Assembly (NCBI RefSeq): GCF_002234405.1
Contig: NZ_NMQT01000066.1
Coordinates: 17,762 to 81,761, forward strand
Direction: 5' to 3'
Length of the DNA: 64,000 nt
DNA from: Amycolatopsis thailandensis
Lineage (GTDB): Bacteria > Actinomycetota > Actinomycetes > Mycobacteriales > Pseudonocardiaceae
Made by a program: the position numbers and the translations under genes. The first letter of the stretch is position 1. Each line of letters starts with the position of its first letter. The notes beneath the pieces are model-generated. The model saw only the letters and a list, made by a program, of their open reading frames with translations. It did not search any database and was not told where the DNA came from. Positions 16,275-27,000 of the stretch are shown one piece after another.

Positions 16275-19200
16275 ATGAGCGACCCCCACCCCTCCCTGCC
16301 CCTGACCGCCGGGCAGCGCGGCCTGTGGTTCCGGCTGCAGCTCGCGCCCGGTTACCGCGGATACAACCAGCGCTATCCCTGGCTGCTTCAAGGAGAACTC
16401 GACCTCGAAGCGGTCCGCCTGGCGGTGACCGGGGTGGTGGCCAGGCACGACGCGTTGAGGACCCGGTTCGTGCTCGAAGGCGACGACCCGATGCGGATCG
16501 TCGAGCCGCCGGCCCCCGTCCCGGTCCCCCTCGTCGAGCTTTCCGGCGGACCGGAACCCGTGACGGAGGCGCTGGACCGGTACGTCGACGCCGAGGGCGT
16601 CACCCCGTTCGACCTGACGGCGGGACCGCCACTGCGGGTCTCGTTGCTTCGGCTGGCCGAAGACCGGCACGTCCTGCTGCTGTCGGTGCACCACCTGGTC
16701 TTCGACGGCAGGTCGGCCGGGGTCTTCCGGCGTGAGTTCGCCGAACTGTACGAGGCGTCGGCGCAAGGCCGGGAAGCCCGCCTCCCCGGACCCGACCGGT
16801 CCGGGACGAGCGAGGACGGGGCCGGATCCGCCGGGCAGCTGGACTATTGGCGTGACCGGCTCGGCGGCCTGGAACCGCTCGCCCTGCGTGGCGATCGGCC
16901 ACGGCCCGCCGTAAGGTCCGGCGCGGGGGCCATCGCGCGGGTCTCCCTCGGCGCCGAGGACGCCCGGCTGCTGCGCAAGCTGGGTGGACCGCACCGGGCG
17001 ACCCTGTTCATGACCGGGCTGACGGCGTTCCAGATCCTGCTGTCGCGCTTCACCGGACAGCGTGATCTCTCGGTCGGCGTGGCCAGCGCGGGTGGCGCCG
17101 GGCCCGCCTCGCCGATCGGGTTCTCCGTCAACACCCTGGTGATCCGCGCGGATCTGACCGGCGAGCCCGATTTCGGGACGCTTCTGGAACGGACCCGCGA
17201 CCGGGTGCTGGAAGCCTTCGCCCACGGCGACATCCCGTTCGAAGAGGTCGTCCGCGAACTGCGCCCCGAACTGGATCCGGGCCGGACCCCGCTGTTCCAA
17301 GCCATGTTCGGCGTCGAAAGGCGCGCGAACGACTCGATGGCCGGGGTCGGGATCGGCTCTTACCCCCTGCGGACACAGGGGGTGAACACCGATCTCGCGG
17401 TCTCGCTCGTCCATCGCGACGGCGGGCTCGACATCGAAGTCACCTACGACACCGAACTGTTCGAACCAGGCTGGGCGAGCCGGTTCGCCGACAGCTACCG
17501 GAACCTGCTTTCGGCGCTGGTGTCGGCAGGCACCTCGGCCGGCATCGAGGATCTGCCGGTGCTCGCCGGGCCGCGGCACGCGCCCCCGGACGGCCCGGCC
17601 TCGTCCCCTCCCGAACCGGTGACGGCCTCGTTCGACCGCTGGGTGACCCGGACTCCCGGCGCACCGGCCGTCGTATGCGGTCCGGTGACCCTCACCTACG
17701 CCGAGCTCGACCGGCGCGCGCGCCTGCTCGCCGGGAAACTGCGCGCGCTCGGGGCCGGACCCGGCACCCGCGTCGGGGTGTCCGTCTCCCGGTCACCCGG
17801 GCTGATCGTCGGTCTGCTGGCCGTTCTGCGCACGGGCGGGACGTATGTGCCGCTGGACCCGGCCCATCCGGTGTCCCGGACCCGATGGACCCTGGACGAC
17901 GCCGGGGTGCGCCTTGTCGTCGAGGACGGCCACGGGGCGACGGAGCGTTTCGCCGGTGTCGCGCGGGTTTCTCCCACGGTCTCGGACGACGCCCCCGATT
18001 TCGCGAGTCCGGCGGAGCCGAGCCGGGCACCCGCCTACCTGATCTACACCTCCGGTTCCAGCGGAACCCCGAAGGGCGTGGAAGTCGACAGGGACGCTCT
18101 CGCCGTCCACCTCCGTGCGGCAGCCGCCGCTTTCGCCGTGGGGCAGGGCGATCGGATCGCCCAGATCGCCAACTGCGCTTTCGACGTGTCCCTCGAACAG
18201 ATCCTCGTCCCGCTGGTTTCCGGAGCGGCCTGCGTGATGATCGCCGATCCCCGCGCGGCGGACGAGACCGCCGCCGAACTCCTCCGCACCCGCCCGACGG
18301 TGCTCAACGTGACCCCGTCCTACGCCGACACACTCCTGGCCGAACTGGCCGTGCTGGACGGCACCGGCTGGGAGCCCCGGCTTCTCGTGCTCGGAGCGGA
18401 AGCCCTGACCGGAGGTCAGCTCACCGGCTGGCGGGCCCGCTTCCCCTCGGCCCGGGTGGTCAACGCGTACGGCCCGACCGAGGGCGTGGTCACCGCCACC
18501 GCGTTCACCGTGCCCGCCGACTGGCCGGACCACGGTGTGCCGATCGGCACGCCACTGGACGGGCGTGCCGCCCACGTCCTCGACGACCGCCTGCGCCCGG
18601 TGCCCCCGGGCGCGACCGGTGAGCTCTACCTCGGCGGCGACGCGCTGGCCCGCGGGTACTCCCGGCGCGCGGCGCACACCGCCGAGCGGTTCGTCGCCGC
18701 GCCCGGTGGCCGCCGCTGGTATCGCACCGGCGACCTGGTCCGGCTTCGGGAGAGCGGCGACCTGGAGTTCCTCGGCCGCGCGGACGAGCAGGTCAAGATC
18801 CGGGGCCACCGCGTCGAACCCGCCGAGATCGAGTCCGCGCTGGCGGCGCATCCGGACGCCGGCGCGGTGGTGGTCACCGTCCGGGACGGGCGGCTCGTCG
18901 CCCATTTCACCGGCGGCGCCGAGTCGTTGCGGGAATTCGCCCGCTCGGTCCTGCCCGCCCACCTGGTTCCGGCGTTCTTCGTCCCGGTCGACCGGCTGCC
19001 CCTGACGCCCAACGGCAAGGTCGACCGCGCCGCGCTTCCCGGTCCCGCACCGGAACCCGCCCGCGCTCACCGGCCGCCCGCGACCGCCACCGAACAGACC
19101 GTCGCGAAGGTCTGGCAGGACCTACTGGCCGTGCCACAGGTGGGCCGCGACGACGACTTCTTCGCCCTGGGCGGGCATTCCCTCACCGCGGGTCGGATGA

Positions 19201-22200
19201 TCGCGCGCCTGCGGGCCGAACTCGGGACCTCGGTGGGTATGGCCGCGCTGTTCCGGCACCGGACCCTCACCGAGTTCGCCGCGGCGACCGAGGGGGCCGC
19301 CTCCCGGCGACCGGTCACCGGTCCGGACACCGAGCTTCTCTCGGCGAACGAACGACGGCTGCTGCTGGCCCACGAACTCGATCCCGACAGCGCCGAGTAC
19401 GTCATCACCCTCGCGTACACAGTGGACGGACCGCTGGACGAGAACGCGCTTCGGCGAGCCCTCACCGCACTGGTCGGACGGCATCCCGCCCTGCGCACCC
19501 GCTACCGGATCGGCGCCGGGGAACCGGTCCGGCTGATCGCCCCGCCCGGCCCGGCCGAGTTACGCGTCCTCGACCCGCCCCACGCCGGGCCGGAGGCGTT
19601 CCTCGCCGCCGAGGCGGCGGCCCCGATCGACGTGGAGACCGGTCCGCCGGTGCGGTTTTCCCTGATGCGCAACGGTTCCGCGCCCTCGATCTTCGTCGTC
19701 GCGGTGCATCACATCGTGTTCGACGGCTGGTCCGCCCAGGTCTTCCTGAACGACCTCGCCGAGGCGTACGCCGGGCGTGACCGCGCGGGCGACGCGGCGC
19801 GGGTCGCCGACTTCGCGTCCTGGCAGCGGCAAGTCCTGCTCCCGGCCGAAGCGACGCGGCTGCGCCGGTTCTGGGCGGATCGGCTACAGGGCGTCGGCCC
19901 GCTCGTGCTCCCGACGGATCGCCCACGTCCTCCGCTGCGCTCCACCGCGGGCGCGGTGTGGCGGTTCACCGTCCCCGCTTCCCTGCGCTCGACAGTGGAG
20001 GAGACCGCCGCCGCGCGGGGGATCACGCCGTTCGTGCTCGGCCTGGCCGCCTGGCAGGTCACGCTGGCCAGACTCGGCGGGCGGCACGATTTCGCCGTCG
20101 GCACGGTCTCGGCCAACCGCGAACGGCCCGAATTCGACGGTCTGATCGGCTGCCTGGTCAACACCGTGGCCATCCGCGCCGATCTCGCCGACTCACCGGA
20201 AGACCTGCTCCGCCGCACCAGAGACCAGGTCGTCGACGCGCTTTCCGGCCAGGATCTCCCGTTCGACGAGGTCGTCCGCGCGGTGGGCGGACGACGGGAC
20301 CCGGGCAGGCATCCGCTGTACCAGACGATGTTCACCCTGGAGCACCGGCCGGCGCCGCCCCGGCTGGGGGACGCGACCCTGCGCCGGGTGCCGCCGCCGT
20401 ACGCGGCGGCCAAGGAAGACATCACCCTTTCGCTCGTCTTCGACGAGGGCACCGCCGGGATCGCGGCCGCGCTGACCTACGCGACGAGCCTCTTCGACGA
20501 AGCCAGCGTCGCGCGGATGGCCGAAGGCTTCGTGCGTGCGCTGGAAGACATCACCGGCGGTGTCGACCTCGAACTCGGCCGCTCCGCTCCCGCCGTCAGG
20601 GTGTCCACCGAGACACCGCGCCGGACCGGCCGGGCACCCCGGACCCGGATGGAACGGGCCTTGGCCGGGATCTGGGCGGAAATCCTCGGCCACCCCGAGG
20701 TCGGGATCGACGAGAACTTCTTCGACCTCGGCGGCGATTCGCTGCTGGCAGGCAAGATCGCCGCCCGCGCCCGCGGCGAACTCGGGGCGGGGCTGCGGCT
20801 GCGCGACCTGTTCGAATACCCCACCGTCGCCGCGGTCGCCGCGCGGATCGCCGACATACCGAAGCCGGCGGCCGGGCCGAAGCCTTCCCCCGCCGTCGAG
20901 CGCCGCCGCGAACTGTCTTCGGGCGAGCGGCGGCTGTGGCTGGCTCAGAGCTTGGATCCGGGCAGCCTCGAATACACCGTGCCACTGGTGTACCGGCTGC
21001 CCGCCGAGGTCGACGTCGCCGCCTTGAGCGGCGCGCTTACCGAGATCGTGCGTCGGCACGAGATCCTGCGCACGCGGTACGCGGTCGACGGAGAGGAGCC
21101 CGTCGCGCTCGTGGATCCGCCCACGCCCGTGACCGTCGAAGTGCTGGACGTCGGTCGTCTCGACGACGCCGTCGAGGCCGAGCTGCGCCGTCCGTTCGAC
21201 CTCGCGGCCCGGCCACCGCTGCGGATCCGCGTCCTGCGTTCCCCGGACGGCGGGCGGCGGCTCGTCGTCTCGATGCACCACATCGCGGTCGATGGCTGGT
21301 CGGTGGCGGTGTTCCTGCGAGAACTGGCCCTGTTCACCGCGGGCGGGAAAGCACCGGAACCGGCCCGCCGGTTCGCCGATCACGTCCGCTGGGAACGGTC
21401 CGCCCTCGAAGCCGGTCTCCTGGCCGGATCCGAGGAGTTCTGGCGCACCGAGCTGGCCGGTGTGGAACCACTCGCCCTGCCCACCGATTACCCCCGGCCC
21501 GCGTCGCGTTCGGCGAACGGGGACGTCGTGCGGTTCACGATCCCCGCCGGGCTGCGCGAGCGGGCCGAGGCGCTCAGCCGCCGCCATGGCGTCACGCTGT
21601 TCATGACCGGTCTGGCGGCGTTCCACGTCCTGCTGTCGCGGTGGAGCGGTCAGCACGACGTCACCGCGGCGATCACGGGAGCCCATCGCGATCACGCCGA
21701 ATACGCCGACGTGATGGGCTACTTCGCCACCACCGTGGTCATCCGGGCCGACCTGGGCGAGGATCCGCCCTTCTCGGCGCTCCTGGCACACACCCGCGAA
21801 CGGGTCCTCACCGCGCTGGGCCACCAGGCACTCCCGTTCGACCGCGTGGTCCGCGCTGTCGCCCCACCCCGTGATCCGAGCCGGACCCCGCTCTACCAAG
21901 CCATGTTCGCGCTGGAAACGGGGACGACGGAACTGCGGCTCGGTGGGGCCACCGCGGTGCGACTACCGCTGAAGACGTTGTCCGCCAAGGAAGACCTCGG
22001 GCTCACGCTCGCCGAAGACACCACGACCGGCGACCTCGTCGGGCATCTGGTCTACGCCACCGACCTGTTCGACCGGGCGACGGCGGCCCGGCTGGCGGAA
22101 AGCTACGCCGTACTCCTCGCCGGAGCCGTCACCGCACCGGACACCCCGGTCCGCGACCTTCCCGTGCTCTCCGACGGCGAATGGGCGCGAGTGACCGGGC

Positions 22201-24035
22201 TGCGCGCCCCGGCGCCGGAGTCCCCGCCATCGGTCCACCTCGCGTTCGAGCGGCAGGTCCTGAAGACACCGGACCGGGCGGCGGTCCGGTTCGACGGCGT
22301 GGACACCGGTTACGCCGAGCTGAACCGGCGCGCCAACCGCCTCGCCCACCGGCTCCGCGCCGCGGGCGCCGGTCCGGAGGTCACCGTCGCCGTCTGCCTC
22401 CCCCGGTCCGCGGACACCGTCGCCGCCCTGCTCGCCGTACTGAAGTCGGGCGGCACCTACCTCCCGCTCGACCCGGCGTACCCCGACGAGCGGTTGCGCT
22501 GGACACTGACCGACACCGCGGCCGCCGTGCTGGTCTGCACCGGCGAGGTCGCCGCGCGGTTCGACGGGCTGGGCCTGTCCGTCGTGCGCACGGACGTCCT
22601 CGACGACGTCGCTCCCGACGGGAACCCGGAACCCCGGGGAGGACCCCGCGACGCCGCCTACGTGATCCACACCTCCGGCTCGACCGGGACCCCCAAAGGC
22701 GTGGTGGTCGAGCACCGTTCCCTCGCCGCGCACTGCCAGGCCGCACGGGAGCTCTACGACCTCGACGGCGACCGGGTCCTGCAGCTGGCCTCGACCAGTT
22801 TCGACGCGTCGCTGGAACAGATCCTGCCCGCGCTGACCTCGGGGTCGACCGTGGTGCTGCGCGGGGACGGCGTGCTCGGCGCGGCCGAACTGGCCACCGC
22901 GCTCGCCGACGGCGGGATCACGGTGTGCGAGCTGACCCCGGCCTACTGGGAGGATTTGGTGACCGTGCTCGCCGACGGGATCCACCCGGCTCCCCCGGCG
23001 TTGCGGCTGCTCGTGCTCGGCGGCGACACCGTGCCCGCCGGGACGCTGCGCCGCTGGCTCGCGGCCACGGACGTCCCGGTGGTCAACACCTACGGCCCGA
23101 CCGAATCCACCATCACCGCGACGGCCTTCACCGCGCACCGCGACTGGACCGGCGAGCGGGTACCGATCGGCGTGCCGTTCCCCGGCCGCGAGGTTCACCT
23201 GCTCGACGCGCGGCTCGCCCCGGTTCCCGGTGGGGTCGTCGGGGAGATGTACCTGGGCGGTGCCGGAGTGGCCCGGGGCTATCTGGGCCGTCCCTCTCTC
23301 ACCGCGCGACGGTTCGTCGCCGATCCGTTCGGGCCGCCCGGTTCCCGGCTGTACCGCACCGGTGACCTGGCCCGGCTCGGACCGGACGGCACGCTGGAGT
23401 TCCACGGCCGGGCCGACCGGCAGGTCAAGATCCGCGGGTTCCGGATCGAACCCGGCGAGATCGAGTCGGCCCTCACCGCGCACCCCGCGGTGCGCGCGGC
23501 CGCGGTGATCGCCCGCGAAGACGTGCTGGGAGACCGGAAACTGACCGCGTACCTGACCGGGGAACCCGTCGGCACCGCCGACCTGCGCCGTTTCCTGACT
23601 TCGAGGCTGCCCGGGCACCTGGTCCCGTCGGCCTTCGTCCCGTTGGCGGAACTGCCCCTGACCACCAACGGGAAGCTCGACGAAACCCGCTTGCCCGCAC
23701 CCGCCGACCACTTCACGCCACCGGAAGTCGTCCCCGAGACACCCACCGAACAGGCCGTGGCCAGGATCTTCGCGGAGGTACTCGGTGTCCCCGACGTGGG
23801 CGCGCTGGACGACTTCTTCGGCCTGGGCGGGCATTCGCTGGCGGCGAACCGCGTGTGTGCCCGTGCCCACGCGGCGTTCGGCATCGAGCTCCCGCTGCCT
23901 TCGGTGTTCCGGCATCCGACGGTTCGCGACCTGGCCACCGTGGTGGAGGAGCTGGTGTGGGCACGGGTGCGGGACATGACCGACGAGGAGATCGCCCAGG
24001 CGGTAGCCACGCACTCCGAGACCAAGGACCGGTGA
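16275..24035 (+). CDS. Nonribosomal peptide synthetase, C-A-PCP / C-PCP / C-A-PCP
   Basis: A 2586-residue synthetase. Module 1: C (HHLVFDG, about residue 139), A (TSGSSGTPKG about 591; NGKVDR), PCP (GGHSL about 963). Module 2: C (HHIVFDG about 1144) joined directly to PCP (GGDSL about 1486) with no A domain. Module 3: C (HHIAVDG about 1667), A (TSGSTGTPKG about 2133; NGKLDE), PCP (GGHSL about 2518). My pocket readings are D-V-E-N-L-L-A-V-T-K for A1 and D-A-E-E-L-L-T-I-T-K for A3; Glu at position 239 suggests amine-bearing side chains, but neither is a code I recognise. No epimerase, methylase or TE is present. The chain must pass to NRPS2, which starts 4 bases downstream. Starting with a C domain means the first unit is an acyl or aminoacyl group supplied in trans. 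Confidence 0.9.
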   Translation: MSDPHPSLPLTAGQRGLWFRLQLAPGYRGYNQRYPWLLQGELDLEAVRLAVTGVVARHDALRTRFVLEGDDPMRIVEPPAPVPVPLVELSGGPEPVTEALDRYVDAEGVTPFDLTAGPPLRVSLLRLAEDRHVLLLSVHHLVFDGRSAGVFRREFAELYEASAQGREARLPGPDRSGTSEDGAGSAGQLDYWRDRLGGLEPLALRGDRPRPAVRSGAGAIARVSLGAEDARLLRKLGGPHRATLFMTGLTAFQILLSRFTGQRDLSVGVASAGGAGPASPIGFSVNTLVIRADLTGEPDFGTLLERTRDRVLEAFAHGDIPFEEVVRELRPELDPGRTPLFQAMFGVERRANDSMAGVGIGSYPLRTQGVNTDLAVSLVHRDGGLDIEVTYDTELFEPGWASRFADSYRNLLSALVSAGTSAGIEDLPVLAGPRHAPPDGPASSPPEPVTASFDRWVTRTPGAPAVVCGPVTLTYAELDRRARLLAGKLRALGAGPGTRVGVSVSRSPGLIVGLLAVLRTGGTYVPLDPAHPVSRTRWTLDDAGVRLVVEDGHGATERFAGVARVSPTVSDDAPDFASPAEPSRAPAYLIYTSGSSGTPKGVEVDRDALAVHLRAAAAAFAVGQGDRIAQIANCAFDVSLEQILVPLVSGAACVMIADPRAADETAAELLRTRPTVLNVTPSYADTLLAELAVLDGTGWEPRLLVLGAEALTGGQLTGWRARFPSARVVNAYGPTEGVVTATAFTVPADWPDHGVPIGTPLDGRAAHVLDDRLRPVPPGATGELYLGGDALARGYSRRAAHTAERFVAAPGGRRWYRTGDLVRLRESGDLEFLGRADEQVKIRGHRVEPAEIESALAAHPDAGAVVVTVRDGRLVAHFTGGAESLREFARSVLPAHLVPAFFVPVDRLPLTPNGKVDRAALPGPAPEPARAHRPPATATEQTVAKVWQDLLAVPQVGRDDDFFALGGHSLTAGRMIARLRAELGTSVGMAALFRHRTLTEFAAATEGAASRRPVTGPDTELLSANERRLLLAHELDPDSAEYVITLAYTVDGPLDENALRRALTALVGRHPALRTRYRIGAGEPVRLIAPPGPAELRVLDPPHAGPEAFLAAEAAAPIDVETGPPVRFSLMRNGSAPSIFVVAVHHIVFDGWSAQVFLNDLAEAYAGRDRAGDAARVADFASWQRQVLLPAEATRLRRFWADRLQGVGPLVLPTDRPRPPLRSTAGAVWRFTVPASLRSTVEETAAARGITPFVLGLAAWQVTLARLGGRHDFAVGTVSANRERPEFDGLIGCLVNTVAIRADLADSPEDLLRRTRDQVVDALSGQDLPFDEVVRAVGGRRDPGRHPLYQTMFTLEHRPAPPRLGDATLRRVPPPYAAAKEDITLSLVFDEGTAGIAAALTYATSLFDEASVARMAEGFVRALEDITGGVDLELGRSAPAVRVSTETPRRTGRAPRTRMERALAGIWAEILGHPEVGIDENFFDLGGDSLLAGKIAARARGELGAGLRLRDLFEYPTVAAVAARIADIPKPAAGPKPSPAVERRRELSSGERRLWLAQSLDPGSLEYTVPLVYRLPAEVDVAALSGALTEIVRRHEILRTRYAVDGEEPVALVDPPTPVTVEVLDVGRLDDAVEAELRRPFDLAARPPLRIRVLRSPDGGRRLVVSMHHIAVDGWSVAVFLRELALFTAGGKAPEPARRFADHVRWERSALEAGLLAGSEEFWRTELAGVEPLALPTDYPRPASRSANGDVVRFTIPAGLRERAEALSRRHGVTLFMTGLAAFHVLLSRWSGQHDVTAAITGAHRDHAEYADVMGYFATTVVIRADLGEDPPFSALLAHTRERVLTALGHQALPFDRVVRAVAPPRDPSRTPLYQAMFALETGTTELRLGGATAVRLPLKTLSAKEDLGLTLAEDTTTGDLVGHLVYATDLFDRATAARLAESYAVLLAGAVTAPDTPVRDLPVLSDGEWARVTGLRAPAPESPPSVHLAFERQVLKTPDRAAVRFDGVDTGYAELNRRANRLAHRLRAAGAGPEVTVAVCLPRSADTVAALLAVLKSGGTYLPLDPAYPDERLRWTLTDTAAAVLVCTGEVAARFDGLGLSVVRTDVLDDVAPDGNPEPRGGPRDAAYVIHTSGSTGTPKGVVVEHRSLAAHCQAARELYDLDGDRVLQLASTSFDASLEQILPALTSGSTVVLRGDGVLGAAELATALADGGITVCELTPAYWEDLVTVLADGIHPAPPALRLLVLGGDTVPAGTLRRWLAATDVPVVNTYGPTESTITATAFTAHRDWTGERVPIGVPFPGREVHLLDARLAPVPGGVVGEMYLGGAGVARGYLGRPSLTARRFVADPFGPPGSRLYRTGDLARLGPDGTLEFHGRADRQVKIRGFRIEPGEIESALTAHPAVRAAAVIAREDVLGDRKLTAYLTGEPVGTADLRRFLTSRLPGHLVPSAFVPLAELPLTTNGKLDETRLPAPADHFTPPEVVPETPTEQAVARIFAEVLGVPDVGALDDFFGLGGHSLAANRVCARAHAAFGIELPLPSVFRHPTVRDLATVVEELVWARVRDMTDEEIAQAVATHSETKDR

Positions 24036-24039
24036 CACG

Positions 24040-27000
24040 ATGACGGATTCCGACGCGACCGAGCTGCGGGCCCGCCTCGCCGGAATGCTCCTCGGTGGCA
24101 ACTCCCCCGGCCGGGTTTCCCCGGTGCGGCAGGCCGGACCGCTGCGCGCGACCCCGGCCCAGACCGGGTTGTGGTTCCACGACGAGCTGTTCGGCGGCAG
24201 CGCGGCCTATACCGTTCCCCTCGCCCTGCACGTTCCGGGACCGCTGTCGCCGGCTCGCGTCCGTGCTGCCACGGACGCGCTCGTCGCCCGGCACGACGCC
24301 CTGCGCACCCGGTTCGCCTACCGCGACGGTGAAGTGTGGCAGGACGTGCGTCCGGATCCGGCCGCTTCCGTCGCGGTGCACGAGGTGAGCGGGCTGCGGG
24401 CCGCCGGAGACCTGATCCGCGACCTGGTCGCCGAGCCGCTCGACCTCGCCGAAGGGCCGCTGTTCGAGACCGCCGTCCTCCGGCTCGCCGACGGCGGGCA
24501 CGTCCTCGTGTTCCGTGTCCACCACGCCGTGTTCGACGGCTGGTCCGCGAACATCCTGCTCCGCGAGTTCACCGAGCTGTACCACCGGCGGTCGCTCCCG
24601 CCGGCCACACTCCGGTTCGCCGATTTCGCGCATCGGCAGCACGCGCTGATCGAAGGTCCGGAAGGCGAACGGCGGCTGAGGTTCTGGAAACAGGAACTGG
24701 ACGGAGTTCCGGCGCTTGACCTGCCCGCCGACCGGCCCCGGTCCACCGAGCGTTCGGACCGGGGCGCGCTGGCCGCCTTCACGATCGAACCCGCGGTGGC
24801 CGACGCCCTCGGCACGCTCGCCCGAGCGCACGGCTGCACCCTGTTCATGGCCGGGATGGCCGCCTTCCAGGTGCTGCTCGGCCGCTTCTGCGGGCAGGAC
24901 GACGTCGTGGTGGGCACCGCGACGGCCAACCGCCCCGGAACCGGTTACGAGGACGTCATCGGGTTCTTCGCCAACACGGTCTTGATTCGCGGGGATCTCT
25001 CCGGGGAACCGGATTTCGCCGGTCTTCTCGGCCGCACTCGCGAGCGGTGCCTTGCCGCCTTCGAGCACCAGGACCTGCCCTTCGAACACCTGGCTCGGGA
25101 GTTGCGGCCAGGCCGGGATCCCTTGTGCCAGGCGGTGTTCAACCTCGACGCCGAGGTTCCGCCGCCGAGCCCGGAGTTCGACGGGGTCCCGGCCGAACCG
25201 CTGGGTTTCACCACGGACACGGCCAAGTTCGACCTCGTGCTGAGCCTCTCCCGCGAACGGTCCGGCGGGTTCAGAGGGTCGCTGGAGTACTCGACCGACC
25301 TGTTCGACCGGGAGACCGCCGCCAGGATGGCCCGCGGGTACGCCGAACTGCTCGGCCGGATCGCGCGGGACGCGACGGCGCCGATCGGTTCGCTGCCGGT
25401 GCTGCCCGCCGCCGAGGAGAAGCTGCTGGCGGCCGGTTTCGACGGCGGACCGGATCCGGCCGGATCGCTCGTGCACACCGTGTTCCGGGAGCGGATGCCG
25501 GAGGACGCGGACGCGGTCGCCGTCGTCTGCGGGGACGAGGAACTGACCTATCGCGACCTCGACCTCCGGGCGAACCGGCTCGCGAACCGGCTGCTGGCGC
25601 TGGGGGTCCGCCGGGGTGACCGGGTCGCGATCGGACTGCCCCGGTCGGTGGACCTGGCGGTCGCCGCGCTCGGCGTCCTGCGGGCCGGCGCCGCCTACGT
25701 CCCGCTCGATCTGGCGCATCCCGAGGCGAGACTGCGTTTCGCACTGTCCGATGTGGACGCGAGGGTGCTGGTCACCCGGAGCGGGACCGCGACCGGGGAA
25801 CTGCTCGCCGGCCGGGCGACGGTGGAGATACGGCTGGACGACGACACGACGGCGGAGTATCCCGCACACGATCCCGGTGTGCCGCTGAAGCCCGAAGACC
25901 TGGCGTATGTGATCCACACGTCCGGCTCCACCGGCGTGCCCAAGGGTGTCGGCGTCACGCACGCCAACGTGACCACCCTGATCGAGGCCAACCGTGAGAC
26001 ATTGCCCAGTTCGCCCGCCGACGTCTGGGCGTGTGCGCATTCGTTCGCCTTCGACTTCTCCGTCTGGGAACTATGGGGCGCGCTGCTCTCCGGCGGTCGA
26101 GTGGTCATCGCCCCGGCCGAAACGGTGCGCGCTCCCGAGGCGTTCGCGGACCTGATCGTCCGCACCGGGGTCACCGTGCTCAGCCAGACTCCCACGGCCT
26201 TCGGCCATCTCGGCCCGGCGCTCTCGGCCCGCCAGGCGGAACTGCGCCTGCGCCGGGTGGTGTTCGGCGGCGAAGCGCTCGCGCCGTCCGAACTGGCGGA
26301 CTGGACCGATCGTCCGGGCCTCGGCCAGGTCGAACTGGTCAACATGTACGGGATCACCGAGACCACCGTGCACGTGACCCTGCACCGGCTCACCGCGGCG
26401 GATCTGCCGGTACCGGTCAGTCCCGTTGGCGGGCCGTTCCCTGGCCGCCGGATCCATGTCCTCGACGAGCGGCTGCGGCCGGTCCCGCCTGGTGTGCGGG
26501 GCGAGCTGTACATCGCGGGAGCGGGCCTGGCCCGCGGTTACCTCGGCCGCCCGGCTCTGACGGCGGCGCGGTTCGTCGCCGATCCGTTCGGTCCGCCCGG
26601 TTCCCGGCTGTACCGCAGCGGGGACCTGGCGCGGAGGCGCGCGGACGGCACGCTCGAGTACCTGGGGCGCTCCGATCAGCAGGTCAAGATCCGCGGGTTC
26701 CGGGTGGAGCCGGGCGAGGTGGAGAGCGCGCTCGCCCGGATCGACGGCGTCCGCGCGGCGGTCGTGACCGCCCGGCCCGACGGGTACGGCACCCATCGCC
26801 TGATCGCCTACCTCACCGGTGACCGTCGTCCCGTCGGCGAGACGCGGGCCCGGCTCCGGAAGGACCTGCCCGACCATCTGGTGCCCTCGATGTTCGTCTG
26901 GCTCGACGAGTTCCCGCTGACCGCCAACGGAAAGGTCGACCACGCCCGGCTGCCCGAGCCGGACCGCGCCCACCCGGACCCCACGGGCACGGGACCGGCC

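Noticed and set aside
22000..26040. Minus-strand frames of over 700 codons opposite the NRPS genes
   Set aside because: Large antisense frames are expected opposite high-GC NRPS genes; the translations have no domain sense and no start signals.
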